A stretch of 64,000 bases of DNA from Posidonia oceanica (Eukaryota > Streptophyta > Magnoliopsida > Alismatales > Posidoniaceae). Below are positions 53,540 to 64,000 of the stretch, one piece after another (the stretch's first letter is position 1; every line of letters begins with the position of its first letter). The translations under genes and the position numbers were made by a program. The stretch spans positions 30,685,001 to 30,749,000 of the forward strand of contig JAZBRS010000023.1 in assembly GCA_037176725.1 (NCBI GenBank), written 5' to 3'. The notes under the pieces were generated by a model, which saw nothing but the letters and a program-made list of their open reading frames with translations, searched no databases and was not told where the DNA came from.

Positions 53540-55100
53540 CCTTGTTCGCAGGGGGCTCGACCTAGAACTTGCCTGTCTGTCGAGCACTGGCCCAAGTTTG
53601 CAAGCACAACACCCTGGATCCCAACAAAGGCACGGATCAATAGCAGCACAGGCAATGTCAGTCTCAACGACCACAGCAGTACTGCCAACAATGACAGCAA
53701 CAAGCAACAAATAATGGGAACTAGTGTTGTATACTTTGTCTGTTTCCTTTTTGCATTCCTTTTCTTTCGAAAACTGAAAAAAAATCAAAAAAAGAAGAAG
53801 CAAAAAGCAAATACAAAAAAATCAAAAAATCAGGAAATCAAAAACATCTTGCATGCCAATCATTGGCCCGATGAGGAAATCGGAAAAGCAAGCCTGTTGG
53901 AAGGAGACAGTCATCCCTTCTCATTTGTCCCTACCTAGACAACCAAGTAAGTGAGAGAACCACCATCCATCGAGAGTAGGACGAAGTGTCCAAACTCCGT
54001 ACGGGGCCTGCACCTCCAAGAGGGAGAAGAAAAAATGCTAGGGCGGCGAGAGAGTGAGCCAGAAAAAATGCAAATTCGCATGGGCATAAAAAAGAAAAAC
54101 ATGCAGACAGAAGGCGAAGACAGAAGTCAGCCCAAGAGAGGGACGTGCGGATTAGTTTTATCCCCACCACACCTTGGAGAGGAGTCGGAGCATGCGCCTA
54201 GACAACCCCCATCTCCAGAGGGACTAGCCACCCCTTCCTGCAACAAAAGCCTCCAGCCCAGACCAAGCGCCTATTTACCTCCAAGTCAGGGATAGAGCGA
54301 ACCAGAGCGTCCGCGAGAGAGCAAAAAAGAAGAAAAGTCTCAAAAGAGCAGGTGCAGGTCCTAAAAGAGTTTGGCACGGAGCCCGATCCATCACCCGCTG
54401 AGGGCTTGAGCGTCACCACCCACCAAGGAGAGCCACCCACAACTTGTGAGTCCTAGTAGAGTCAATTGAGTCGAGGGTTTCCTCCTCCTTTCAACAAGCA
54501 TAAATGCTTTCCAGCATAACTGAGGGCAGATAAATAAAAACCTCTAATAATCAATCATCTTGCTTGAACACTATCTTGCCTGTTTCATATGCATAACCTC
54601 ACAGGATCTACTCCAACATATCTGACTAGGGGCGTGACAGCCGTCTTCCAGTCAAAACGCATGTACCAGAGCACTCTCAGAATAGACCTGTGACAGCCCA
54701 CAGCACGAACTCTGCGTCCTACATCAGGAAATAGATCCGCTGCCCCAACACAACTGCAAGATCAGTACAGCACTGCAGACTATCCATGTCCCACAAGCAT
54801 CAAGTGTGGACATCAGGCATGGACAACAAGCATTGACAACTAGCGACAGCAATCTCCCTGCAATCAGCGACAAGCCAACTTGCCCTCAGAGGTGAGCATC
54901 AACAAACAAGTGTCATCCAGTGCCTCAACCAGTATTCAGTAACAACGGTCCAGGAGCACCTGCAGACCAGCCTCCTTGGCAGACATCCTTTCGGCTAAAC
55001 TAGCCAGCTAGCCCCCTTTGCTTTCACATCTCCTTTTGTCTCGTTCGCTCGCATAGCGAACCTTTCTGCGTCTCGATACCAGGGGCATCTCGTTTGTCCT
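53540..55100 (+). other. Post-gag region without recognisable genes
   Basis: Stop-rich sequence with Gln/Asn/Ser-coding character to 53710, a 74-aa frame (53714-53938) with hydrophobic VYFVCFLFAFLFFRK then Lys-rich residues, purine-rich DNA (53940-54400), and unique-looking DNA to 55100. No pol motifs are seen on either strand. Confidence 0.55.
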
Positions 55101-55104
55101 CTGA

Positions 55105-57200
55105 TATCGCCTCGCTATCCCGCTTCGCATTTTTGTCACCGATATGCGTCCCGGTTGACAGACTTGCCTTCCCGCTCCGCGTTTTTGTCACCGATATGCG
55201 TCTCGGTTGACAAACTCGCATTCCCGCTCCGCATTTTTGTCACCGATATGCGTCTCGGTTGACAAACTTGCCTTCCTACTCCACATTTTTGTCACCGATA
55301 TGCATCTCGGTTGACAAACTAGCCTTCTCGCTCTGCGTTTTAGTCACCGATATGCGTCTCGATTGACAAACTCGCCTTCCCACTCCGCATTTTTGTCACC
55401 GATATGCAACTCAGTTGACAAACTCGCCTCCCCGCTCTGCGTTTTTGTCACCGATATGTGTCCCGGTTGATAGACTCGCCTTCCCGCTCCGCGTTTTTGT
55501 CACCGATATGCGTCTCGATTGACAAAATCGCCTTCCCGCTCCACGTTTTGTCACCGACATGCGTCCCGATTGACAGACTTGCCTTCCCGCTCCATGTTTT
55601 TGTCACTGATATGCGTCCCAGTTGACAGACCCACCTTCCCGCTCCACGTTTTTGTCACCGATATGCGTCTCGGTTGACAAACTCGCCTCCCCACTCCACG
55701 TTTTTGTCACCGATATGCGTCCCGGTTGACAGACTCGCCTTCCCGCTCAGCATTTTGTCACCGACATGCGTCTCGGTTGACAAACTCGCCTTCCCGCTCA
55801 GCATTTTGTCACCGACATGCGTCTCAATTGACAAACTCGCCTTCCCACTCCACGTCTTTGTCACCGACATGCGTCTCAATTGACAAACTTGCCTTCCCGC
55901 TCTGCGTTTTTGTCACCGATATGCGTCTTGGTTGACAAACTAGCCTTCCCACTCTGCGTTTTTCTCACCGATATGCATCTCGGTTGACCAACTCGCCTTC
56001 CCGCTTCTCGTTTTTGTCACCGATATGCGTCTCGATTGACAAACTCACCTCCCCGCTTCGCATTTTTGTCACCGATATGCGTCTCAGTTGACAAACTTGC
56101 CTTCCCGCTCCACATTTTTGTCACCGACATGCGTCCCGGTTGACAGACTTGCCTTCCCGCTCCACGTTTTTGTCACGGATATGCGTCCCGGTTGACAGAC
56201 TCACCTTCCTACTCCGCGTTTTTGTCATCGATATGTGTCTCGGTTGACAAACTCACCTTCCCGCTCCATGTTTTTGTCACTGATATGTGTCTCGGTTGAC
56301 AAACTCGCCTTCCCACTCTGCATTTTTGTCACCGATATGCATCTCGGTTGACAAACTCACCTCCCCGCTTGGCATTTTGGTCAACGATATGCGTCTCGAT
56401 TGACAAACTCGCCTTCCCGCTCTGCGTCTTTGTCACCGACATGCGTCTCGGTTGACAAACTCGCCTTCCCGCTCCGCGTTTTTGTCACCGACATGCGTCT
56501 CGGTTGATAGACTCGCCTTCCCGCTCCACGTTTTTGTCACCGATATGCGTCTCGATTGACAAACTTGCCTCCCTGCTCCACGTTTTTGTCACCGATATGT
56601 GTCCCGATTGACAAACTCGCCTTCCCGCTCCGCGTTTTTGTCACCGATATGCGTCTCGGTTGACAGACTCGCCTTCCCACTCCGCGTTTTTGTCACCGAT
56701 ATGCGTCTCGATTGACAAACTCGCGTTCCTGCTCTGCATTTTGTCACCGACATGCGTCTCGGTTGACAAACTCGCCTTCCCGCTCCGCGTTTTGTCACCG
56801 ATATGCATCTCGGTTGACAGACTCGCCTTTCCACTCCACGTTTTTGTCACCGATATGCGTCTCAATTGACAGACTCACCTTCCCGCTCTGCGTTTTTGTC
56901 ACCGATATGCGTCTCGGTTGACAGACTCGCCTTCCCGCTCTGCGTTTTTGTCACTGATATGCTTCTCAGTTGACAAACTCACCTTCCCGCTCCGCGTCTT
57001 TGTCACCGATATGCGTCTCGGTTGACAAACTCGCCCTCCCGCTTCATGTTTTTGTCACCGACATGCGTCCCGATTGACAGACTCGCCTTCCCACTCTGCG
57101 TTTTTGTCACCGATATGCGTCTCGATTGACAAACTTGCCTTTCCACTCCGCGTTTTGTCACCGATATGTGTCTCGATTGACAAACTCGCCTTTCTGCCCT
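55105..57200. repeat. 52-bp minisatellite, about 40 copies
   Basis: The unit carries CCTTCCCGCTCCGCGTTTTT, GTCACCGATATGCGTCTCGG and TTGACAAACTCG in order. Some copies are 51 bp (one T fewer). Each holds an imperfect inverted repeat: TGTCACCGA ... TCGGTTGACA. Copies differ at a few positions (GCGT/ACGT, TCTC/TCCC, ACAAACT/ACAGACT). Six-frame ORFs here (VSTETHIGDKN-type) are periodic artefacts. Confidence 0.95.
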
Positions 57201-57204
57201 CCAG

Positions 57205-57640
57205 TTTGCTTTCCTCCTCCGGGCTGGCAGCCCTAACTACTCGTTTGACATCCGTCAAAATGTTTGCCTCGGGCTGACAGTCCTAACTGCTCGGTTGACA
57301 CTCGTCATACTGTCTAACCCCTTTGCTCCTTTGTGCTGGCAGCCCTAACTGCTCAGATGACACTCGTCAAATTGTCTAGCGTTCTTTTCCGATGCCATGA
57401 GCATTTCAGCCGCCCCTGGTATCATCTGTCTGATACCAGGGGCATCTTTTTCACTGCCTTTGGTATCATGCCCTCATTTCCCCTGGGCTGGCAGCCCTAA
57501 CTACCCGGATGACATCAGTTAAAGTGTCTGGCGTCGCGGGCGGTAAGCACGATAGTCTTGTCTGGAGTCCTCCTCTCGGCTGGCAACCCTAACTATTCTG
57601 ACGGCAAGCACGTTAGTCTTGTCTGGTGTCCCTCTTTGCG
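57205..57640. repeat. Diverged ~50-90-bp repeat (GGCTGGCAGCCCTAACT)
   Basis: Copies near 57222, 57274, 57339, 57486 and 57579 share GGCTGGCAGCCCTAACT (GGCT-GGC-AGCC is a small palindrome) and, in most, a nearby GACA(T/C)(C/T)CGTCA word. Immediately follows the 52-bp array. Confidence 0.7.
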
Positions 57641-58068
57641 CAAGTTTGGATTAGCTGCCAACTTGTCGCTCGGCATCGCATTGCATCCTTTTCGCATTTC
57701 TTTGCATCTCATCGCATTACATTTGCATCACATACACCGCATCGCCTTCGTTTGAGCTGCACACCGCTCAGTGAATGGCACCCCACGTTTGAGCCATACA
57801 CTGCTCAACGCACAGCATCTGCATCGCCCTCGCTTAGAGCAGTGCTCAGCAAACGGCACCCCCACGTTTGAGTCATATAGAGTTCAGCGCGCATCAGCAT
57901 TTGCATCCTAGCATTCTCATCAGCATTTGCATTGCGGCAACGAGTCACGATTTTCAGTGCATCTGCCGAATAAATGACTCACGCCAACAGTGGCACCTGG
58001 CTCTCACCGGTGTCGGGTGGGGTGTCTTGTCAATCCTGAGCCATGGACTCGCTACGCTTGACTTCGCT
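57641..58068 (+). mobile_element. 3' internal end of gag-only element
   Basis: Words GCATCGCATTGCATC and CACGTTTGAG(C/T)CATA (twice: about 57783, 57863), then TTGCGGCAACGA and GGGGTGTCTTGTCAATCCTG as in the complement of 6578-6720. Non-coding. Confidence 0.6.
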
Positions 58069-58082
58069 CAGGGAGGGGTATC
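58069..58082 (+). promoter_or_regulatory. Polypurine tract of gag-only element
   Basis: CAGGGAGGGGTATC directly before the second LTR. Matches the minus-strand tract at 6564-6577. Confidence 0.75.
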
Positions 58083-61000
58083 TATTGACACCCCATTTTT
58101 GATCCCTTATGTTGGTGGTTTTCTTTCCAAACCCTAAACCCCATTTCAGCCCATGAACACCCATTTTCCCACCAAACCCTAAGCCCAATTAAACCCATTT
58201 AAGGCCCACAACCAAGCCTACCATTAAACCCTAGAAATCCCCATTTTAAACCAAAACCCATTTTCCAATTTCCCTCCAACACTACCAAGCCCAATCAAAC
58301 CCTTTTCCAACTACACCAAGCCTTGGCCTCTTAAACCCACAAACCCAATACTCCTTTTCTTTCTCAACCCACAACTCCATTCAAGCCCACTACAAGGCCC
58401 ACAACCCCACTCACTGCATTTTCCCTCCTCCACACCAATTCAACCCCTCTGCATCCTTTTTTTCCCTTCTGCACCCACACTTTAGCACCCAGATTCACAC
58501 CACAGCACCAACCTTCAGCACCCAACCCAATCTCTTCTAAACCCACAACACAGCAACCCATTTGTGCACCAACAGCACTAACCTTTAGCGCCCAACACAA
58601 CCTCATTGATCCGCCACAGCACCCACACCATTCAACAACTTCCTTCACAATTCTCTCACCCACGACCTCTGCAAATCACCTCCTCTTGCACCCAACCAAC
58701 TGCAGATTCTCCACCTTCTCTACCACACCACAACCAACAGCATGCCTCCACCTCAACCTCGATCTTGGCCGGCCATTCACAGCCCCAAATCCCATCTAGC
58801 GGCTGCCATCCATCCACCACCCAATAAAACAGTGCTTCCTCCACCCACAGGGCTCTGGCTGGCTTCCCCATTGCTCCACCTTGCTCCCTGGTCTGCATCC
58901 CTCACCATAGCACACCCAGCAGCCCCTCTTGCCGGCCAAACCTCTCTTCGCTGGCAGAGTGCACCCATCGCAACCTCACCATAGTCCCAACCACTGCATT
59001 CCCCTTCCAGCACCAATTCACCACTCCACGGACTCACCACAACCTCCAACAACCTTCTCCGGCCTCCACATTGCCTGCACGACCCAAACACAACCGGTGA
59101 ACCCAACTGCATCCACCTCCGGCCACCTCTGCAACTTACTTCACCAAAGCCAGCAACAGCACCTCTACGCTTCATCCGGACGTCCACCAATGATCCACGA
59201 GAGCGTCCCAGCACCACCGAGCCTCCTCTGCCGCATCCAACAGCACCGCCGCTTGGAGCAACAGAGACCGCAGCCACTCGACATCGACAGCCTCTTCCAG
59301 CCACGGTTTTAGGTAAGAGACCTCTCCCTAAATATCGTAGGAATCCTCTCTTGCTTCCTAGGCCTTTAAATGCATGTTTTATATCTGTTTACTTCAGTTT
59401 TACCCTCACCTGTCATCTTCTTCTTCTTCGATGACGGCTCGTCGGCAGAAACGACCATCTGCCGTGACAGACAGCCTCGACCCTCCAGATCACTCCCGAG
59501 CGACCTCCGGACTTCATGCATCTCGTCCAAGCCCCGCCTAAGCCTCCTCCTTGGCCTCCAGCACCGCCGTTGGCCAGGGCGACGCTTGTCACGACCCACC
59601 GACGTCGAAGGAGCGCTCCGAGCAGCGTCGCGCCTGCGTGAGACCTCCCTCACCTCCAGGAGCTCCTCCTCCAGCTTCCAGGCCTTTCTCTTTGGCCGTG
59701 GACCCCCTAGATCGCATGACTTTTCTCTGGTGAGTCAACTGCGTCGTCACTACGCCCGCAACCGCCTTCTCTCCGCCTGCATAGCTCCGCCGGATCACCC
59801 TCAGGCCTCTCCCGCCGTCGCCGAGTGCAGAGTGCCCCTCTAGTAAGCTAGCAACCTCCTTCGCCGGTGTGAAGCTTCTTCTTCGACGCAGCAAGTAAGC
59901 CCCTGCATTCCACTGTTCATTTATTTAAGTTAAAACATTCATTTCATTTAAAAAGCATTGCAACTATATTGCATTATCTTTTAATCTAGCATTTTACTTT
60001 TATTGTAGTTAAGTCCAGCATGCATTGCATTCCATTTAAGTTGCATTTTAAACTATATTGCATTTATGCTTGCATTGCATTTAAATCCTGCATTGTAGTT
60101 TTATTGCATGTAGGTCCTACTGTTAACTACGCTGCATTTATGTCGCATTACAGTTAGGTCCTGCATGTTTATTTTATTGCATATAGGTCCAGCAGCTGCA
60201 TGTATTCCATCAGAACCATATTGCATCTTTCCCACATTGCATTTAGGTCCGGCATGTTTATTTTATTGCATATAAGTCCAACTGTTAACTGCATTGCATT
60301 TAGGTCCAGCAGCTTTGTTTTATTACATTTAGGTCCTGAATCTAAACATTTGCATGCACTGCATTTATACTGACTTTGCTCTTAGGTCCAGTATGTTAGT
60401 TTTATTGCATCTAAGTCTAGAATTTGCATACATTGCATTATCCCAGCATTGCAGTTAGGTCCAGTAGTTTAGCCTTATTGCATTTAAGTCCAGAATTCAA
60501 ACTGTTGCATGCATTACACCTTCTGCTGATATTGCATTTAAGCCCTTGCATTTTGCCATATTACACCATTGACCTTCATTGCATTTAGGACTCCACCTCA
60601 TTGCATTGCATGCATACATGGGCATATTGCATTTGAGCCCCTACATTTCTCCCATATTGCATCATTGGTTTTATTGCACTTAGAACCTTATTGCATTGCA
60701 TGCATACATGGGCATATTGCATTTAGACCCTGCACTTGGCCTCTTTTGCATCAGTGGGCTTTGAGCTATCTGGCTTGATCTCTGAATAACTTTTGATCAG
60801 ACCGTTGGATCTTTACGATCTAAACATCTGAATCTTCCTTGTTGAATGAGCTTCCATTCAAACTTGGGTTTACTCAAATCAGGTATCAGATCGTCGAGTC
60901 AATGCCGATTTGAGCCACTGCATATCATTCATTACTTCATAACTTGCATTGCACACATTGTTTTCTCGATCTGTCTTCTCGAGCATATAGATTAGGCTTT

Positions 61001-61632
61001 ACCGGTCGATTTCCCCTTGCTTGCCTCGTCCTTGCATTGTATGGTTTCCCGTCGGTGTCTTGTTTTCCCTTTGCATGCTGCATCCTTGCATTGCGTGGTT
61101 TTCCTCCGACGTTTTGTTTCTCGCCTGCATTGCATCTAGGGCGATGATGTTTACTGTTAGACTTCTTTGGAACCGTGGTACGCCCGGTTTAGATACCAAC
61201 AGCGTTGCTAAGCACATAGATCGCATGTTTTGTTTTCCCTCATGCATCATGGCATTTTTAGCATACATTTAGGCATGTTAAAGCATTCATGACATAGCAT
61301 AGCATTCATTCCACACATGTGAGCGAGATTAGCCTAGAAAGACCGCTCCTCGGGCGTATGGGGGTGCCTAACACCTTCTCCATGCGTAACAAGAGTCCTT
61401 ACCCTTTCTCTTGGCCCGCAACGACCTTTGTGTCTGCATCCATTGACATGAGTCATACATTTTGCATCATATCGCATGCATAGCATTGTTTTTCTCGGTT
61501 TTCCGACAATAGACTAGGTGGCGACTCCGTTTCTTGCTTTATTCTTTGTTTTCTTCGCCAATTATCCTTGACTCTCTCTTTTCACCGGATGTCGGTCAAC
61601 CCAGCATCGCGGCGGGGACGGTCATAAGGACA
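58083..61632 (+). mobile_element. Second LTR of gag-only element (3.55 kb)
   Basis: It starts TATTGACACCCC (first LTR TGTAGACACCCC) and ends GGACA at 61632. About 99 percent alike the 5' LTR by eye, with a ~195-bp deletion after 59715 and a few small indels. It is followed by a PBS and internal leader rather than by a TSD and foreign DNA, so it is an LTR shared with a further tandem copy. Confidence 0.92.
59925..60745 (+). repeat. TTGCATTTAGGTCC degenerate array, second LTR
   Basis: Copy of 48350-49170 with only scattered substitutions (for example GTTAACTACG for GTTAACTGCG). Confidence 0.75.
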
Positions 61633-62788
61633 ACGGAGACTCCGCTGGGGATCAGTAGACTCCGGCTTTCGTTTCCACTTTTCTCGCTTGCATGGTTTAT
61701 TGCTTATGCTTGCATTGTCTTTGCTTGCCCTTTCATGCTTAATTCATGCTTTATATGCTTGCCTTGTTTATGCTTGCCTTGTTTATGCTTGCCTTGTCTT
61801 TACTTATCATGCTTAATTGATGCTCTATTGCCTGCTTATGCTATGCTTACATGCCTTTTGAGTGGTGAATGCTTATTCGCACACATATGCCATGCCACCA
61901 CTTGCACATATTCTGCAGCATGCCTTTTGATGTGATGGATGTCTTCCCTTTTTCACCATCATGTGCACAACACAATCACATGCCATGCTCATGCCTTATG
62001 AAGTGATGTGTGATATATCATTGCCATATTTGGATGTTTCTTTCCCTCTTTTGCATTAATTCTAAGGTTAAGTAGAGATGTGATTGCCTCTTCCCTTGGT
62101 TTAATCTAAACAAATGCAAGTAAAAACAATGCTTAGGCTTACTAGAGCTTTACACTCAGCTCTTTCCTCTTTTGGTTAATAAAACGTGCAAGTAAAAAAC
62201 TTAAAGCATACTCGCATGATTGATCATATAGGGCATGCATTCTTCTCATCCCTGAGTCTGCCTTCTAGTCTGAGAAGGATAGGTTCGGTCTCTTGTTCCG
62301 CTGCTTTGGTGTGGGACGAGCTAGTCGGTCTATCCCCCCTGTCTGGGGTCGTGTCGGTGTTAGTAGAGGGTACAGCCCATGCTTTGGCTGGGACGAGGCC
62401 ACCAATGCACCACTCTATTACTGCCTGTGCTTTGGCCAGGATTTAGACGGGGAACTTACTTTTTTTGACTTGAGTCAATAAACCCATATCCTGTGAGCTA
62501 GTCCGAGTATACAGCCTACTCAGGACACACATGGTGAGAGAGCGCATATTAGGACATTCATCTGCATGTATGCCATTCATACCACCATAAAAACTGGCAT
62601 TGCGTCTTTGTCCATGTGCTAACCTAATTTGCTTTGCCTGTCCGTAGGTAGGTGCGAGGTCCTCATTCAATGCTCGAGCATCTCTGTCCCGGGCAGCTCC
62701 CTGTGGTCCCCCTCTCTTTCCGGGCTGTTCGTCGTCTTCGACAATTGCTCGTCCTAGGACTCGTGCGTCTTCTTTTTGCCACAGCCTT
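61633..62788 (+). mobile_element. PBS and partial leader of a further tandem copy, truncated
   Basis: ACGGAGACTCCGCTGGGGA at 61633-61651, then leader nearly identical to 50079-50795. From about 62370 on, differences from 50800-51216 become frequent. It breaks at about 62788, just before the gag start, against copia sequence. No gag remains. Confidence 0.8.
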
Positions 62789-63115
62789 GATTAGTTTCTG
62801 CCTTTTCATTATTGGCAAATCATTTCTCAAGGTCATTGAGAAACTCTCTGGTATTTGTCTCTTCAGTCATTGTGCCCTTAAAGGTCTCTGGAATGGTGTA
62901 CTTCATGATCATCAGACTTAGCCGATTGGAACGCTCCCACTTTGCATAAGCTTTCTTGTCCCCAGCAGAATTGTCGGACTCAAAAGAAAGGGATTGTTCC
63001 GTCTTTAGGGCTAAATCTAGATCCATGTATTCAAGAACAATCATAACATTTCTTTCCAGTACTTGAAATTTTTGTCATTAAACATGAGAATTGAATTAAT
63101 GTTGGCAGTTATTTA
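62789..63115 (-). pseudogene. gag: Copia-type gag, truncated
   Basis: The minus strand encodes INSILMFNDKNFKYWKE, then after a one-base frameshift VMIVLEYMDLDLALKTEQ, KKAYAKWERSNRLSLMIMKY, TIPETFKGTM and EFLNDLEKWFANNEKAETNQ. This is the UBN2-type Gag of Ty1/copia elements (usual text WKE-x-V-MIVLG-MDLDLAL...WERSNRLSL-MIMK). It breaks off at 62789 against the gag-only element, so C-terminal gag and all of pol are missing here. Confidence 0.82.
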
Positions 63116-63152
63116 AGTAGATGCATTAACTGAAGCAATTAATAAATATTTG
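63116..63152 (-). mobile_element. Copia 5' region, left of LINE insertion
   Basis: AT-rich leader immediately 5' of gag on the minus strand. Continues at 63540 after removal of the LINE and one TSD. Confidence 0.5.
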
Positions 63153-63170
63153 AGAACCAAAAGAATAGTT
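63153..63170. repeat. LINE target-site duplication, left copy
   Basis: AGAACCAAAAGAATAGTT (18 bp), identical to 63522-63539. Confidence 0.92.
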
Positions 63171-63521
63171 TTTTTTGGGTAATAAAAATTTTATTTATTG
63201 AAAAATTGAAAGGGTACAAAAATAATGATACACCTCGGAGTGAGGATAATGACCCATCAATCACCAATCCTTTGGGTAGACTGAAAAAACTCCTCTCTAA
63301 AACCCATGCCCTTGGGAAAAAGAAGATGAGAAAAAGACTAACCTGTATCCTTTCTAGTTCTTATACCAGGCATACCCCATCTATCAATGTTACATATGCC
63401 TTTAAGCTCCCTAGGAAGCTCCTCGAAGCTGTGATAGATTTTATCTTGAAGATTTCTACCACCATCTTTGGCCAAGTAATCAACAACACTATTAGCCTCC
63501 TGAAAGCAATGAACCACATCA
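63171..63521 (-). mobile_element. 5'-truncated LINE (L1-type) insertion
   Basis: Flanked by an 18-bp perfect TSD and ending (minus strand) in ATTACCCAAAAAAA, a short poly(A)-like tail, after an AATAAATAAAATTTT stretch. The coding tail on the minus strand is HCFQEANSVVDYLAKDGG then LPRELKGICNIDRWGMPGIR, the C-terminus of the RNase H domain of plant LINE ORF2 (usual H-x-x-REAN-x-x-AD-x-LA). About 350 bp long, so heavily 5'-truncated as expected from target-primed reverse transcription. Inserted into the copia 5' region. Confidence 0.88.
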
Positions 63522-63539
63522 AGAACCAAAAGAATAGTT
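63522..63539. repeat. LINE target-site duplication, right copy
   Basis: AGAACCAAAAGAATAGTT, identical to 63153-63170. Confidence 0.92.
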
Positions 63540-64000
63540 AGTCCAATGACAACCATATTAATCTTTAACAATAAAGAAATAAGCAAATAAATTCAACTTA
63601 TGGTGGGGTCCATCTCAAGATACCTAGCACAACATTAACATTTAGCTAGACAGAAATGTCAACTTACAAGTAGTACTCTTCATATAGTAATCAAATACTA
63701 ACAAATAGTTCTGTCAAGTAACAAGCCTTCCTTTGGACCGACTTGTAGCTCACATGGAATAACCGTATAATTGTCATGTGTTTATCACTACAGGTGTGCG
63801 TGGTATTCGGCTAAATAGTAATCTTCCTTTGAGCCGATTACTATCCACATGAATATCAAATACACAATCATCTTAATAGTCCAAATAAATCAATTTATAC
63901 AAGAGAAGCTACTTTGGTAACATCTTGCTTCAATTAATCTATTTTAAAAATATCAGACATCCAAAAGGAATAAACACCAAAAGTTGAATTATTATTATTG
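63540..64000 (-). mobile_element. Copia 5' leader/LTR region (partial)
   Basis: AT-rich non-coding DNA 5' (minus strand) of the copia gag. Two related words, CTTCCTTTGGACCGACTTGT (63728) and CTTCCTTTGAGCCGATTACT (63823), lie about 95 bp apart. I could not place the LTR border or PBS. Confidence 0.45.

Noticed and set aside
55024..57280. CRISPR-like regular array
   Set aside because: Units are directly abutting 52-bp tandem repeats with no unique spacers, inside a plant LTR element.
1..64000. tRNA, rRNA, microRNA or host promoter features
   Set aside because: No cloverleaf with A/B boxes, rRNA segment or host gene start could be supported by reading; the tRNA-like words are retroelement PBSs.

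Overview
The window looks like TE-dense heterochromatic or intergenic DNA from a large flowering-plant genome, probably a eudicot. I find no intact host gene. Nearly every base I can explain belongs to nested, broken or rearranged transposable elements: Ty3/gypsy LTR elements of two lineages (Tat-like and a tRNA-Met-primed chromovirus type), gag-only LTR elements, one CACTA DNA transposon, a copia fragment and a LINE fragment. The plant assignment rests on these families and on captured pieces of plant genes (pseudo-response regulator, starch phosphorylase, MAA3/SEN1-like helicase). The species cannot be read from the sequence.

Layout. (1) 1-14927: fragments of a family with long LTRs starting TGTTGACACCCC. 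A 6.0-kb minus-strand LTR (548-6563) has a primer-binding site on its left and a polypurine tract on its right, so one LTR is shared by two tandem copies. A plus-strand copy (about 6800-11926: LTR, leader, broken gag) and a truncated minus-strand LTR (about 11927-14927) follow. (2) 14928-17418: a plus-strand LTR carrying palindromic GTAAGACGC cassettes. (3) 17419-41437: a large minus-strand Tat-type element. It reads, right to left, probable 5' LTR, leader, gag, two protease domains, RT, RNase H, a second archaeal-type RNase H, and integrase, followed by two antisense (plus-strand) intron-containing ORFs, one coiled-coil and one plant-mobile-domain-like. It is broken by a 5.3-kb CACTA transposon (26339-31652, TSD CGT) and by a 2.35-kb solo LTR (35012-37364, TSD CTAAT). 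Removing either insert, with one TSD copy, rejoins the reading frame. (4) 41438-46328: 5' half of a plus-strand chromovirus-type element, cut in its RNase H domain by (5) 46329-62788: a young gag-only LTR element with two nearly identical long LTRs, a 40-copy 52-bp minisatellite, and a partial second internal region after the second LTR. (6) 62789-64000: minus-strand copia gag and 5' region carrying a 5'-truncated LINE with an 18-bp TSD.

The most unusual signal is not a gene. LTRs and spacers of three different element groups carry ~55-65-bp cassettes with the same nested-palindrome plan (half-site, spacer, full palindrome, spacer, inverted half-site). They often lie one per ~230-245 bp, but the core word differs by element: GTAAGACGC, GTTGAACGC or GGCGAC. 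In several cassettes the outer half-sites match each other even where they differ from those in neighbouring cassettes. All LTRs whose 3' part is present also share a ~110-nt block and a PBS-like word inside U5. Coding regions are mostly inactivated by stops (several look like CAG to TAG) and frameshifts. All annotations come from reading the sequence; no database search was run.
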